Below, one piece after another: positions 19,506-28,848 of a stretch of DNA of 39,928 bases. Within the stretch, counting starts at the first letter, position 1. Every line of letters starts with the position of its first letter. This DNA comes from Enterobacter mori LMG 25706 (GTDB lineage Bacteria > Pseudomonadota > Gammaproteobacteria > Enterobacterales > Enterobacteriaceae). The notes below the pieces were generated by a model. The model was not told where the DNA came from and did no database searches. It saw only the letters and a program-made list of their open reading frames with translations. A program made the translations under genes and the position numbers. The stretch is taken from the NCBI RefSeq assembly GCF_000211415.1, contig NZ_GL890780.1, positions 622,881-662,808 on the forward strand. Direction: 5' to 3'.

Positions 19506-20285
19506 ATGGAAATCAGTCTGTTGCAGGCGCTGGCGCTGGGCGTGCTCGCCTTTATCGCCGGTCTGGATATGTTTAACGGCTTAACGCACATGCACCGCCC
19601 GGTGGTACTCGGGCCGCTGGTCGGCCTGATTCTGGGCGATTTGCATACCGGTATTTTGACCGGCGGGACGTTAGAGCTGGTCTGGATGGGCCTGGCACCG
19701 CTGGCGGGCGCGCAGCCGCCTAACGTCATTATCGGCACCATCGTGGGTACCGCCTTTGCCATAAGCACTGGCGTGAAGCCAGAAGTCGCGGTTGGCGTCG
19801 CCGTACCGTTTGCCGTTGCGGTTCAGATGGGGATCACCTTCCTGTTTTCGGTGATGTCCGGCGTGATGTCCCGCTGCGATCGCATGGCGGCAAATGCCGA
19901 CACCAGCGGCATTGAACGGGTCAACTATCTGGCGCTGCTGGCGCTCGGCATCTTCTATTTTCTGTGTGCGTTCCTGCCGATCTACTTCGGTGCAGAACAT
20001 GCGAAAACCGCCATTGACGTTCTGCCAGCTCGCTTGATTGACGGCCTCGGCGTGGCGGGCGGCATCATGCCAGCTATCGGCTTCGCCGTACTGCTGAAGA
20101 TAATGATGAAAAACGTCTATATCCCTTACTTCATTATCGGCTTTGTGGCTGCAGCCTGGCTCAAGCTACCGGTGCTGGCGATAGCGGCGGCCGCGCTGGC
20201 AATGGCGCTGATCGACCTGATGCGCAAATCACCTGAACCGACGGCGCCTGCCGCTCAGAAAGAGGAATTCGAAGATGGCATCTAA
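19506..20285 (+). CDS. agaW: N-acetylgalactosamine PTS component IIC AgaW
   Basis: AgaW is the membrane channel subunit IIC. It has 259 residues, the full length known from E. coli strains that grow on GalNAc (the K-12 copy is truncated). Several long hydrophobic segments are present, and the mannose-family IIC motifs GGTLELVWMGLAPLAGAQPP and GVAVPFAVAVQMG are clear. Its end overlaps the start of agaE by 11 bases, so translation is probably coupled. Confidence 0.96.
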   Translation: MEISLLQALALGVLAFIAGLDMFNGLTHMHRPVVLGPLVGLILGDLHTGILTGGTLELVWMGLAPLAGAQPPNVIIGTIVGTAFAISTGVKPEVAVGVAVPFAVAVQMGITFLFSVMSGVMSRCDRMAANADTSGIERVNYLALLALGIFYFLCAFLPIYFGAEHAKTAIDVLPARLIDGLGVAGGIMPAIGFAVLLKIMMKNVYIPYFIIGFVAAAWLKLPVLAIAAAALAMALIDLMRKSPEPTAPAAQKEEFEDGI

Positions 20286-21153
20286 TCAAACAACGTTGCC
20301 GGGCGTGTCTGAAAGCGAAGAGACGCTGCTGACCGGCGTGAATGAAAACGTCTACGAGGACCAAAGCATCGGTGCCGAGCTGACGAAGCAGGATATTAAC
20401 CGCGTGGCCTGGCGCTCCATGCTGCTGCAGGCCTCGTTTAACTATGAACGTATGCAGGCCTCCGGCTGGCTGTATGGCTTACTGCCCGCGTTGAAAAAGA
20501 TCCACACCAACAAGCGGGATCTGGCGCGCGCCATGAAAGGCCATATGGGCTTCTTCAACACCCACCCGTTCCTGGTGACCTTTGTTATCGGCATTATTCT
20601 GGCGATGGAGCGCTCCAAGCAGGATGTGAACAGCATCCAGAGCACCAAAATTGCCGTCGGCGCCCCGCTCGGCGGTATCGGCGACGCCATGTTCTGGCTA
20701 ACCCTGCTGCCCATCTGCGGCGGTATTGGCGCTAGCCTGGCGCTGCAGGGATCAATTCTGGGCGCGGTGGTCTTTATCGTGCTGTTTAACGTGGTGCATC
20801 TTGGCCTGCGTTTTGGCCTGGCGCACTACGCGTACCGGATGGGCGTCGCGGCTATTCCGCTGATTAAGGCCAACACCAAAAAGGTCGGCCACGCGGCGTC
20901 TATCGTCGGGATGACGGTGATCGGCGCACTGGTGGCAACCTACGTCCGCCTCAATACCACGCTTGAAATCAAAGCGGGTGATGCGGTCGTTAAACTGCAG
21001 GCCGACGTGATCGACAAGCTGATGCCCGCGTTCCTGCCGCTGGTCTATACCCTGACCATGTTCTGGCTGGTACGCCGCGGCTGGAGCCCGCTGCGTCTGA
21101 TTGGTATCACCGTGCTGCTGGGCGTAGTCGGTAAGTTCTGTCACTTCCTGTAA
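20275..21153 (+). CDS. agaE: N-acetylgalactosamine PTS component IID AgaE
   Basis: AgaE is the IID subunit that pairs with AgaW in the membrane. It has 292 residues. An N-terminal cytoplasmic part carries RSMLLQASFNYERMQ and KGHMGFFNTHP, followed by GAPLGGIGDAMFW, which is the mannose-family IID signature. The hydrophobic C-terminal part ends FCHFL. The ATG is preceded by AGAGGAATTC within agaW. Confidence 0.96.
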   Translation: MASNQTTLPGVSESEETLLTGVNENVYEDQSIGAELTKQDINRVAWRSMLLQASFNYERMQASGWLYGLLPALKKIHTNKRDLARAMKGHMGFFNTHPFLVTFVIGIILAMERSKQDVNSIQSTKIAVGAPLGGIGDAMFWLTLLPICGGIGASLALQGSILGAVVFIVLFNVVHLGLRFGLAHYAYRMGVAAIPLIKANTKKVGHAASIVGMTVIGALVATYVRLNTTLEIKAGDAVVKLQADVIDKLMPAFLPLVYTLTMFWLVRRGWSPLRLIGITVLLGVVGKFCHFL

Positions 21154-21169
21154 AAGCAAAGAGGTAGCG

Positions 21170-21604
21170 ATGTTCGGCATTATTTTGACGGGTCACGGCG
21201 GCTTTGCCAGCGGGCTTGAGCAGGCAATGAAGCAGATCCTCGGCGAGCAGCCGCAGTTCATCGCCGTCGATTTTCCGGAAAGCTCCACCACCGCGCGGCT
21301 GACCGCTCAGCTTGAGCAGGCGGCGAGCGAGCTGGATACGCAACATGATGTTGTCTTTCTTACCGACCTGCTGGGCGGCACACCGTTCCGCGTGGCGTCA
21401 ACGCTCGCCATGCAAAGGCCGGGCCGCGAAGTGATAACCGGCACCAACCTGCAACTGCTGCTGGAGATGGTGCTGGAGCGCGACGGGCTAAGCAGCGAAG
21501 CGTTTCGGCGGCAGGCGCTGGAGTGCGGGCATCGCGGGCTGACCAGCCTGGTGGACGAGCTGGGACGCTGTCGCGAGGAAGCGCCGGCTGAGGAAGGAAT
21601 ATGA
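21170..21604 (+). CDS. agaF: N-acetylgalactosamine PTS component IIA AgaF
   Basis: AgaF is the IIA protein that takes phosphate from HPr. The 144-residue product has the mannose-family IIA pattern: the phospho-histidine in IILTGHGGFASGLEQA at about residue 9, and FLTDLLGGTPFRVAS near residue 65. The stop codon overlaps the agaA start in ATGA, so the two are translationally coupled. It completes a full IIA-IIB-IIC-IID set. Confidence 0.95.
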   Translation: MFGIILTGHGGFASGLEQAMKQILGEQPQFIAVDFPESSTTARLTAQLEQAASELDTQHDVVFLTDLLGGTPFRVASTLAMQRPGREVITGTNLQLLLEMVLERDGLSSEAFRRQALECGHRGLTSLVDELGRCREEAPAEEGI

Positions 21605-22734
21605 GCCAGCTGCTGCGCGCGCATCGTTTGCTCACGGAGCAGGGCTGGCTGGACGACCACCAGCTACGCATTGAAAATGGAACGATTGCGGCGATTGAAC
21701 CTATCCAGGCAGGCGTTACGGCGCGCGATGCTGAGCTGCTTTGTCCGGCGTACATCGATACTCACGTGCACGGCGGCGCGGGCATGGACGTGATGGACGA
21801 TGCGCCCGACGTGCTGGACACCCTGGCAATGCATAAAGCCCGCGAAGGGGTGGGCGCATTTCTGCCCACCACCGTGACCGCGCCGCTGGAGATTTTACAC
21901 GCCGCGCTGATGCGTATCGCCCGTCGTACTCAGTCCGGCGGCCCCGGCGCGCAGATCCTGGGCAGTTATCTGGAAGGACCTTACTTTACGCCGCAGAACA
22001 AAGGGGCGCATCCGCCGGAGCTGTTCCGGGAGCTGGATATCGCCGAGCTGGACAGGCTGGATGCCGTTTCACAGAGCACGCTACGGGTAGTGGCGCTCGC
22101 GCCGGAAAAAACCGGCGCATTATGGGCGATCCGCCACCTTAAGCAGCGCGGCATACGCGTAATGCTGGGCCATAGCGCCGCCACTTACGATCAAACGCTT
22201 GCAGCATTTGATGCGGGTGCCGACGGGCTGGTTCACTGCTACAACGGCATGACGGGGCTGCACCACAGGGAGCCCGGCATGGTCGGCGCAGGTCTTACGG
22301 ACAAACGGGTGTGGCTGGAGCTGATTGCCGACGGACACCACGTCCATCCGGGCGCGATGCGTTTATGCTGCTGCTGCGCGAAGGATCGCGTGGTGCTCAT
22401 TACCGATGCCATGCAGGCTGCGGGTATGCCCGACGGACGTTACGCCTTGTGCGGTGAAGAGGTCACTCTGCAAAACGGCGTAGTTCGAACCGGCTCAGGT
22501 GGGCTGGCCGGGAGCACGCTCGCGTTGGATGCCGCCGTACGCAATATGGTGGAACATACGGGCATTACCGCCGAAGACGCGATTCATATGGCCTCGCTGC
22601 ACCCCGCCCGCCTGCTGGGTATGGATAACCAGCTCGGCTCGTTAGCGCCGGGTAAACGCGCGAATCTCATCGCGCTGGACGGGGGTTTGCACCTCCATAA
22701 CATCTGGATTCAGGGCCAGGCTCTTCCCCTTTAG
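21601..22734 (+). CDS. agaA: N-acetylgalactosamine-6-phosphate deacetylase AgaA
   Basis: AgaA removes acetate from GalNAc-6-phosphate to give galactosamine-6-phosphate. It is a 377-residue amidohydrolase of the NagA family. Metal-binding motifs are YIDTHVHGGAGMDVMDD near residue 60, the glutamate in GSYLEGPYF, the histidine in VMLGHSAATY, LVHCYNGM, and the catalytic aspartate in VLITDAMQAAG. GGLAGSTL is also family-typical. The last gene of the kbaZ unit, it is followed by a terminator at 22757. Confidence 0.96.
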   Translation: MSQLLRAHRLLTEQGWLDDHQLRIENGTIAAIEPIQAGVTARDAELLCPAYIDTHVHGGAGMDVMDDAPDVLDTLAMHKAREGVGAFLPTTVTAPLEILHAALMRIARRTQSGGPGAQILGSYLEGPYFTPQNKGAHPPELFRELDIAELDRLDAVSQSTLRVVALAPEKTGALWAIRHLKQRGIRVMLGHSAATYDQTLAAFDAGADGLVHCYNGMTGLHHREPGMVGAGLTDKRVWLELIADGHHVHPGAMRLCCCCAKDRVVLITDAMQAAGMPDGRYALCGEEVTLQNGVVRTGSGGLAGSTLALDAAVRNMVEHTGITAEDAIHMASLHPARLLGMDNQLGSLAPGKRANLIALDGGLHLHNIWIQGQALPL

Positions 22735-22756
22735 CCCTTTCATTGTATCTCCCGCT

Positions 22757-22790
22757 GGCCTTACGGAACGAGATCGTAAGGCCTTTCTTT
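22757..22790 (+). terminator. Terminator after agaA
   Basis: GGCCTTACG and CGTAAGGCC pair perfectly around a 9-base loop, followed by TTTCTTT. It separates the kbaZ-agaVWEFA unit from agaS-kbaY, which then needs its own promoter. Confidence 0.8.
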
Positions 22791-22905
22791 TCCTTTCCTT
22801 CCTTATTACCTTTCCTTTGGCGATCACACTTTACGTTTTATTTCTTTCTTTCCATTGAACTTTCAATTTCTTTTCTATAAATTTTATTTAACTGCTAAAG
22901 TGAAC

Positions 22906-22926
22906 AAGTGAAACGAAACGAAAGAT
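22906..22926. promoter_or_regulatory. AgaR-like operator before agaS
   Basis: AAGTGAAACGAAACGAAAGAT is the reverse complement of the AgaR box type seen at 17475. It lies about 55 bases before the agaS start, matching the known second AgaR-controlled promoter of E. coli. Confidence 0.7.
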
Positions 22927-22980
22927 AGCGACACGATTGCCAGCGTCTGATGTGGAATTCACACGACTAAGGAATGAGTT

Positions 22981-24129
22981 ATGCAACAAACCACTACCGC
23001 CGCCACAACCGGCACCTGGACCGAGGAAGAGATCCGCCAGCAGCCTGCAAGCTGGAGCCGCTCACTGAATAATATCGATAGCCTGCGATCCTCGATCGAC
23101 AGTTTCCTGACGCCGCTGCTGCGCAAGCGCGATCTGCGGATCGTCCTGACCGGCGCGGGCACGTCGGCGTTTATCGGCGACATCATTGCACCATGGCTTT
23201 CCAGCCACACCGGGAAAAACTTTACAGCCGTTCCAACGACCGATCTGGTCACGAATCCAATGGACTACTTCAGCCCTGCGCATCCGCTGCTGCTGATCTC
23301 CTTCGCCCGCTCCGGCAACAGCCCGGAAAGCGTCGCTGCCGTCGAGCTGGCAAATCAGTTCGTGCCGGAGTGCTACCACCTGTCGATCACCTGCAATGAG
23401 GCGGGAAGCCTGTATCAAACCGCAGTCGACAGCGATAACGCCTATGCCCTGCTGATGCCTGCCGAAACGCACGATCGCGGGTTTGCCATGACCAGCAGCA
23501 TTACCACCATGATGGCCAGTTGCCTGGCCGTGTTCGCTCCGGAAACGATCAATAGCCATACCTTCCGCGACGTCGCCGATCGCTGTCAGGCGATCCTCAC
23601 TACGCTCGGTGATTTCAGCCACGGCGTCTTTGGCAACGAGCCGTGGAAACGCGTTGTCTATCTGGGCAGCGGCGGCCTGCAGGGCGCGGCGCGCGAATCG
23701 GCGCTGAAGGCGCTGGAGCTGACGGCGGGCAAGCTGGCGGCGTTTTACGACTCCCCGACGGGCTTCCGTCACGGGCCTAAGTCTCTGGTGGATAGCGAAA
23801 CGCTGGCGGTGGTGTATGTCTCAAGCCATCCGTATACCCGTCAGTACGATCTGGATCTGCTGGCCGAGCTGCGCCGCGATCGGCAGGCCCTGCGCGTCGT
23901 CGCCATCCCCGCTGAAAACGATCCGGTTATTGAAGCGGGTCCGCACATCCTGCTGCCGCCTTCCCGCCCGTTTATCGATATGGAACAGGCATTCTGCTTC
24001 CTGATGTACGCCCAGGTCTTTGCGCTGTCCCAGTCCCTCAGCGTGGGCAATACGCCCGATACGCCATCTGCCAGCGGCACGGTCAACCGCGTGGTCCAGG
24101 GCGTAGTTATTCATCCGTGGCAGGCTTAA
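22981..24129 (+). CDS. agaS: Galactosamine-6-phosphate deaminase/isomerase AgaS
   Basis: AgaS converts galactosamine-6-phosphate to tagatose-6-phosphate and ammonia. The 382-residue protein has two SIS (sugar isomerase) domains. The first contains IVLTGAGTSAFIGD and the serine-rich SFARSGNSPES. The second has VYLGSGGLQGAARESALK and the FYDSPTGFRHGPKS loop. With agaI missing from this locus, AgaS is the only deaminase candidate here, which agrees with genetic work in E. coli. It starts behind its own AgaR box and is 12 bases ahead of kbaY. Confidence 0.95.
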   Translation: MQQTTTAATTGTWTEEEIRQQPASWSRSLNNIDSLRSSIDSFLTPLLRKRDLRIVLTGAGTSAFIGDIIAPWLSSHTGKNFTAVPTTDLVTNPMDYFSPAHPLLLISFARSGNSPESVAAVELANQFVPECYHLSITCNEAGSLYQTAVDSDNAYALLMPAETHDRGFAMTSSITTMMASCLAVFAPETINSHTFRDVADRCQAILTTLGDFSHGVFGNEPWKRVVYLGSGGLQGAARESALKALELTAGKLAAFYDSPTGFRHGPKSLVDSETLAVVYVSSHPYTRQYDLDLLAELRRDRQALRVVAIPAENDPVIEAGPHILLPPSRPFIDMEQAFCFLMYAQVFALSQSLSVGNTPDTPSASGTVNRVVQGVVIHPWQA

Positions 24130-25014
<885 letters not shown>

Positions 25015-25034
25015 TTAAAATGGAGCTTACGCTG

Positions 25035-26925
25035 ATGAAAAAAATTCTCGCACTCTCAGTGCTGGCCCTGTGCGTTTCCCATAGCGCGGTGGCCGCGAAC
25101 TACACGCTCAATAACGACAATATTGCCCTGTCATTTGATGATGCAAACTCAACGGTTGTGGTTAAGGACAGCAAAGCTAACCATCCGCTCACGCCGCAGG
25201 AGCTGTTCTTTCTGACGCTGCCGAACGAGACTAAAATCCACACCGCAGATTTTAAAATCAAGCATGTCGAAAAGCAGGACAGCGGGATTGTCGTTGATTT
25301 CACCCATCCGGAATTTAACGTGACGGTGAAGCTGAACCTGGTGAAGGGCAAATACGCCAGCATCGACTACACCATAGCCGCCGTTGGTCAGCCCCGGGAC
25401 GTGGCGAAAATCACCTTCTTCCCGACCAAAAAGCAAGCTCAGGCACCTTACGTAGACGGGGCAATTAACAGCTCGCCGATCGTCGCAGACTCGTTTTTTA
25501 TTCTGCCGGATAAGCCCATCGTTAACACTTACGCCTATGAAGCGACGACCAACCTCAACGTGGAGCTGAAAACCCCTATTCAGCCCGCAACCCCGGTCAG
25601 CTACACCACGTACTTTGGTACCTTCCCGGAGACCAGCCAGCTGCGCCGTAGCGTAAACCAGTTTATCGATGCCGTCCGTCCGCGTCCGTATAGGCCTTAT
25701 TTACACTACAACAGCTGGATGGATATCGGCTTCTTTACCCCGTACTCCGAGCAGGACGTGCTGGGGCGGATGGATGAATGGAATAAAGAATTTATCACCG
25801 GACGCGGCGTGGCGCTGGATGCGTTCCTGCTTGACGATGGCTGGGATGAGCCTCACCGGGCGCTGGCTGTTTGGCCCGGCTTTCAGCAAGGGTTTTGGCA
25901 AGGTACGGGAGAAAGCTGACAGCCTGCACAGCTCCGTCGGCCTGTGGCTCTCACCGTGGGGCGGATATAACAAACCGCGCGATACGCGCGTCTCGCATGC
26001 AAAAGAGTACGGTTTCGAAACGGTAGACGGGAAGCTGGCGCTGTCAGGCCCGAACTATTTTAAAAACTTTAATGAGCAGATCGTTAAGCTTATCAAAAAC
26101 GAGCATATTACCTCGTTCAAGCTCGACGGGATGGGCAATGCCAACTCGCATATTAAGGGCAGCCCGTTCGCCTCGGATTTTGACGCCTCTATTGCTCTGC
26201 TGCATAACATGCGCAGCGCCAATCCGAATCTGTTTATTAACCTGACGACCGGTACCAACGCCAGCCCATCCTGGCTGTTCTACGCCGATTCCATCTGGCG
26301 TCAGGGGGATGACATAAACCTGTACGGCCCCGGCACGCCGGTGCAGCAGTGGATGACCTATCGCGATGCCGAAACCTACCGCTCCATTGTGCGTAAAGGG
26401 CCGCTGTTCCCGCTGAACTCCCTGATGTATCACGGGATCGTCAGCGCGGAGAACGCGTATTACGGTCTGGAGAAGGTGCAAACGGACAGCGATTTTGCCG
26501 ACCAGGTCTGGAGCTACTTCGCCACCGGCACCCAGTTGCAGGAGCTGTATATCACCCCTTCAATGCTCAACAAGGCGAAGTGGGATGTCCTGGCGCAGGC
26601 CGCGAAGTGGTCCCGGGATAACGCCAGCGTGCTGGTGGATACCCACTGGATTGGCGGTGACCCGACGGCACTGCAGGTTTACGGCTGGGCATCATGGAGC
26701 AAGGACAAAGCGATCATCGGCTTGCGTAACCCGTCGGATAAGCCACAAAGCTACTATCTGGATCTGGCAAGAGACTTTGAGATCCCGACAGACGGCACGA
26801 CGCACTTCAATTTGAAAGCGGTGTACGGCAGTAACGATAGCGTGCCGGAGGAGTATAAAAACGCGGTGGTGATTACCCTGAAACCGCTGGAAACGCTGGT
26901 GTTTGAGGCATTACCAGGAAAATAA
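25035..26925 (+). pseudogene. Exported alpha-galactosidase-like glycoside hydrolase, frameshifted
   Basis: The start MKKILALSVLALCVSHSAVAA is a Sec signal peptide with a likely cut after AVAA, so the product would be periplasmic. A beta-rich N-terminal domain is followed by a barrel with HYNSWMDIGFF, DAFLLDDGWD, GLWLSPWGGYN, FKLDGMGNAN and YADSIWRQGDD. This arrangement resembles alpha-galactosidases of clan GH-D; the aspartate in FKLDGM is the likely nucleophile. The family call is from memory. The first frame stops at 25917-25919, while the second continues to 26925. One extra base near 25848-25853 restores a joined protein of about 629 residues. The start is 20 bases after kbaY, so it belongs to the operon. 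An alpha-N-acetylgalactosaminidase role is inferred from that context. Confidence 0.7.
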
Positions 26926-26933
26926 AAGTGTTC

Positions 26934-26964
26934 AGCTGGCAGGTTAAGCCATAACCTGCCAGCT
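26934..26964. terminator. 13-bp perfect inverted repeat between the hydrolase and fic remnants
   Basis: AGCTGGCAGGTTA and TAACCTGCCAGCT enclose five bases. On the plus strand it ends 8 bases after the hydrolase stop and is followed by TCCCCCTTT, a weak T-tract. It includes the last codons and stop of the fic remnant, which is unusual. Confidence 0.6.
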
Positions 26965-27917
26965 TCCCCCTTTCCTTGCCCCCAGGCGTTTTAAGTTACC
27001 TTTTGTTTGCAAAGAACGGAGATAACGTTCCGCGGTGCGGGAAGTCACGCCCAATACGGATGCCAGCATTACCGCAGTCATTTGCGGTTGAACGGTAAGA
27101 AGCTCAAGGATAGCCTTTTCCTTTTCCGACATTTCTTCCGACATCTTTTCCGACATTACGGACGGCATGCCTATGCCTTCCCGCAAAGCATCGGCCATAT
27201 TTTGCAGCATAAACTCCACGAATGCCGTGCAATCACTGGCCCGATCGCATTGTCCTAAAATCTGGTAATAGCGCGTTTGCTTGAAGTGAATGAGCGTCTC
27301 TACGGGCAGCCATGCAAGTTCTGCCCGCCATTGGCTTAAGATCAACGTTTGCCACAGCCGCCCCATGCGGCCATTTCCATCTGAAAAAGGATGGATGAAT
27401 TCAAACTCGTAATGAAATACCGAGCTGGCAATCAGCGGGTGAAGGTCGGTTTGCTTAAGCCAGGCAAGAAGAGTCGATAAGGCGGTTCATCTGCGAGGCT
27501 GGCGGAGCCATGTGGACTAACTGGTTCCCACGGTATATCCCTACATCCCCATGCCTGAGCTTGCCGGGATTATCGACCAGACCCGTCATTAATAAACGGT
27601 GTGCAATGAGTAAGTCTTTAAGCTTCCAGGGCTTCCATTCGGGCAATTTTTCATAAGCAAGAATCGCGTTACGCACTTCCTGGATATCTTTTTCAGGTGC
27701 GAGCACGCGCTTACCCTCCATGATTGCCGTCACTTGCCCGGTCGTCAGAGAGTTATGCTCAATTGCCAGAGAAGCCTGGATTGTACGGATTCTCTTTGCG
27801 CAGTAGCGGAGAGGTTCTTCCTGAATGTGCAGCCCAGTGCCCTAATAGCTCACCGATCTCAACAACCTGATTGAGAATTGAGGGTGTGATGGAAAAAGGA
27901 GGCTGGCAGCGGCTCAT
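26944..27917 (-). pseudogene. Fic-family AMPylator-like protein, broken in two places
   Basis: Fic proteins transfer AMP or other nucleotides to target proteins. Read on the minus strand, the gene starts at ATG 27917 (MSRCQPPFSITPSILN), right after the rsmI stop. It continues through IRTIQASLAIEHNSLTTG after a frame change, then EGKRVLAPEKDIQEV and MTGLVDNPGKLRHGDVGIYR. After a second change it shows the intact catalytic motif HPFSDGNGRMGR, then a winged-helix C-terminal domain from about 27120 to the stop at 26944. The first break is near 27786-27791, where about five bases seem to be lost between two CGTA copies. The second is at 27467-27473, an extra T (or two lost bases). All motifs are recognisable, so decay is recent, but no full protein can be made. 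Confidence 0.85.
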
Positions 27918-27922
27918 CTGGA

Positions 27923-28786
27923 CTACCCCCCCTGCTGCTCCAGCGCATACTTATACAGCGCATTTTTCTTCACGCCGTGAATTTCCGCCGCCAGCGCAGC
28001 GGCCTTCTTCAGCGGCAGTTCCGCCTGCAGCAGCGCCAGCGTGCGCAGCGCGTCGGCAGGCAGTGCGTCTTCCTGCGCTTTATGCCCTTCGACGATCAGC
28101 ACCATTTCACCCTTGCGGCGGTTTTCGTCTTCCTTCACCCACGCCAGCAGTTCGCCCACTGGCGCGCCGTGGATCGTTTCCCAGGTTTTGGTCAGCTCGC
28201 GCGCCAGCACCACGTAGCGGGATTCACCCCAGACAGTCACCATATCTTCCAGGCTTTCCAGCAGGCGGTGTGTGGATTCGTAAAAAATCAGGGTGCGCGG
28301 CTCGGCTTCCAGATCCTTCAATACGTCGCGACGGCCTTTGGATTTAGCTGGCAGGAAGCCTTCATAGCAGAAGCGGTCAGACGGCAGACCTGCGGCGCTT
28401 AACGCAGCAATCGCCGCGCACGGCCCCGGCAGCGGCACAACGCGAATACCGGCTTCGCGACAGGTACGCACCAGGTGATAGCCAGGATCGTTGATCAGCG
28501 GCGTACCGGCGTCGGAGACCAGCGCAATGTTCTGCCCTTCCTTAAGTTTCGCCACCAGCGTTTCGGCTTTTTGTTGCTCATTGTGATCGTGCAGGGCAAA
28601 CAAACGGGCATTAATCGCGAAATGTTGCAGCAGTAAGCCGGTGTGGCGGGTATCTTCAGCGGCAATTAAATCAACAGCTTGCAACACGGTGAGCGCACGT
28701 TGGGTAATATCAGACAAATTCCCGATAGGAGTAGGTACAATATAAAGCTGGCCTTGAGAATTATCTGCCGTTTCGTGTTGTTTCAT
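27923..28786 (-). CDS. rsmI: 16S rRNA (cytidine-1402-2'-O)-methyltransferase RsmI
   Basis: RsmI methylates the ribose of C1402 in 16S rRNA at the ribosomal P site, using S-adenosylmethionine. The 287 residues are one more than in E. coli. Tetrapyrrole-methylase-fold motifs are visible: [18 protein letters not shown] at the start, [25 protein letters not shown] and [18 protein letters not shown]. The C-terminal domain ends YALEQQGG. It diverges from lpoA, with 62 bases between their start codons. Confidence 0.97.
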   Translation of the reverse strand: MKQHETADNSQGQLYIVPTPIGNLSDITQRALTVLQAVDLIAAEDTRHTGLLLQHFAINARLFALHDHNEQQKAETLVAKLKEGQNIALVSDAGTPLINDPGYHLVRTCREAGIRVVPLPGPCAAIAALSAAGLPSDRFCYEGFLPAKSKGRRDVLKDLEAEPRTLIFYESTHRLLESLEDMVTVWGESRYVVLARELTKTWETIHGAPVGELLAWVKEDENRRKGEMVLIVEGHKAQEDALPADALRTLALLQAELPLKKAAALAAEIHGVKKNALYKYALEQQGG

Positions 28787-28848
28787 TGTTTCGTCCGTAT
28801 TGCCGATTTAATATTGAGCATTGCGTAAAAAAAATCACTGGATACAGT

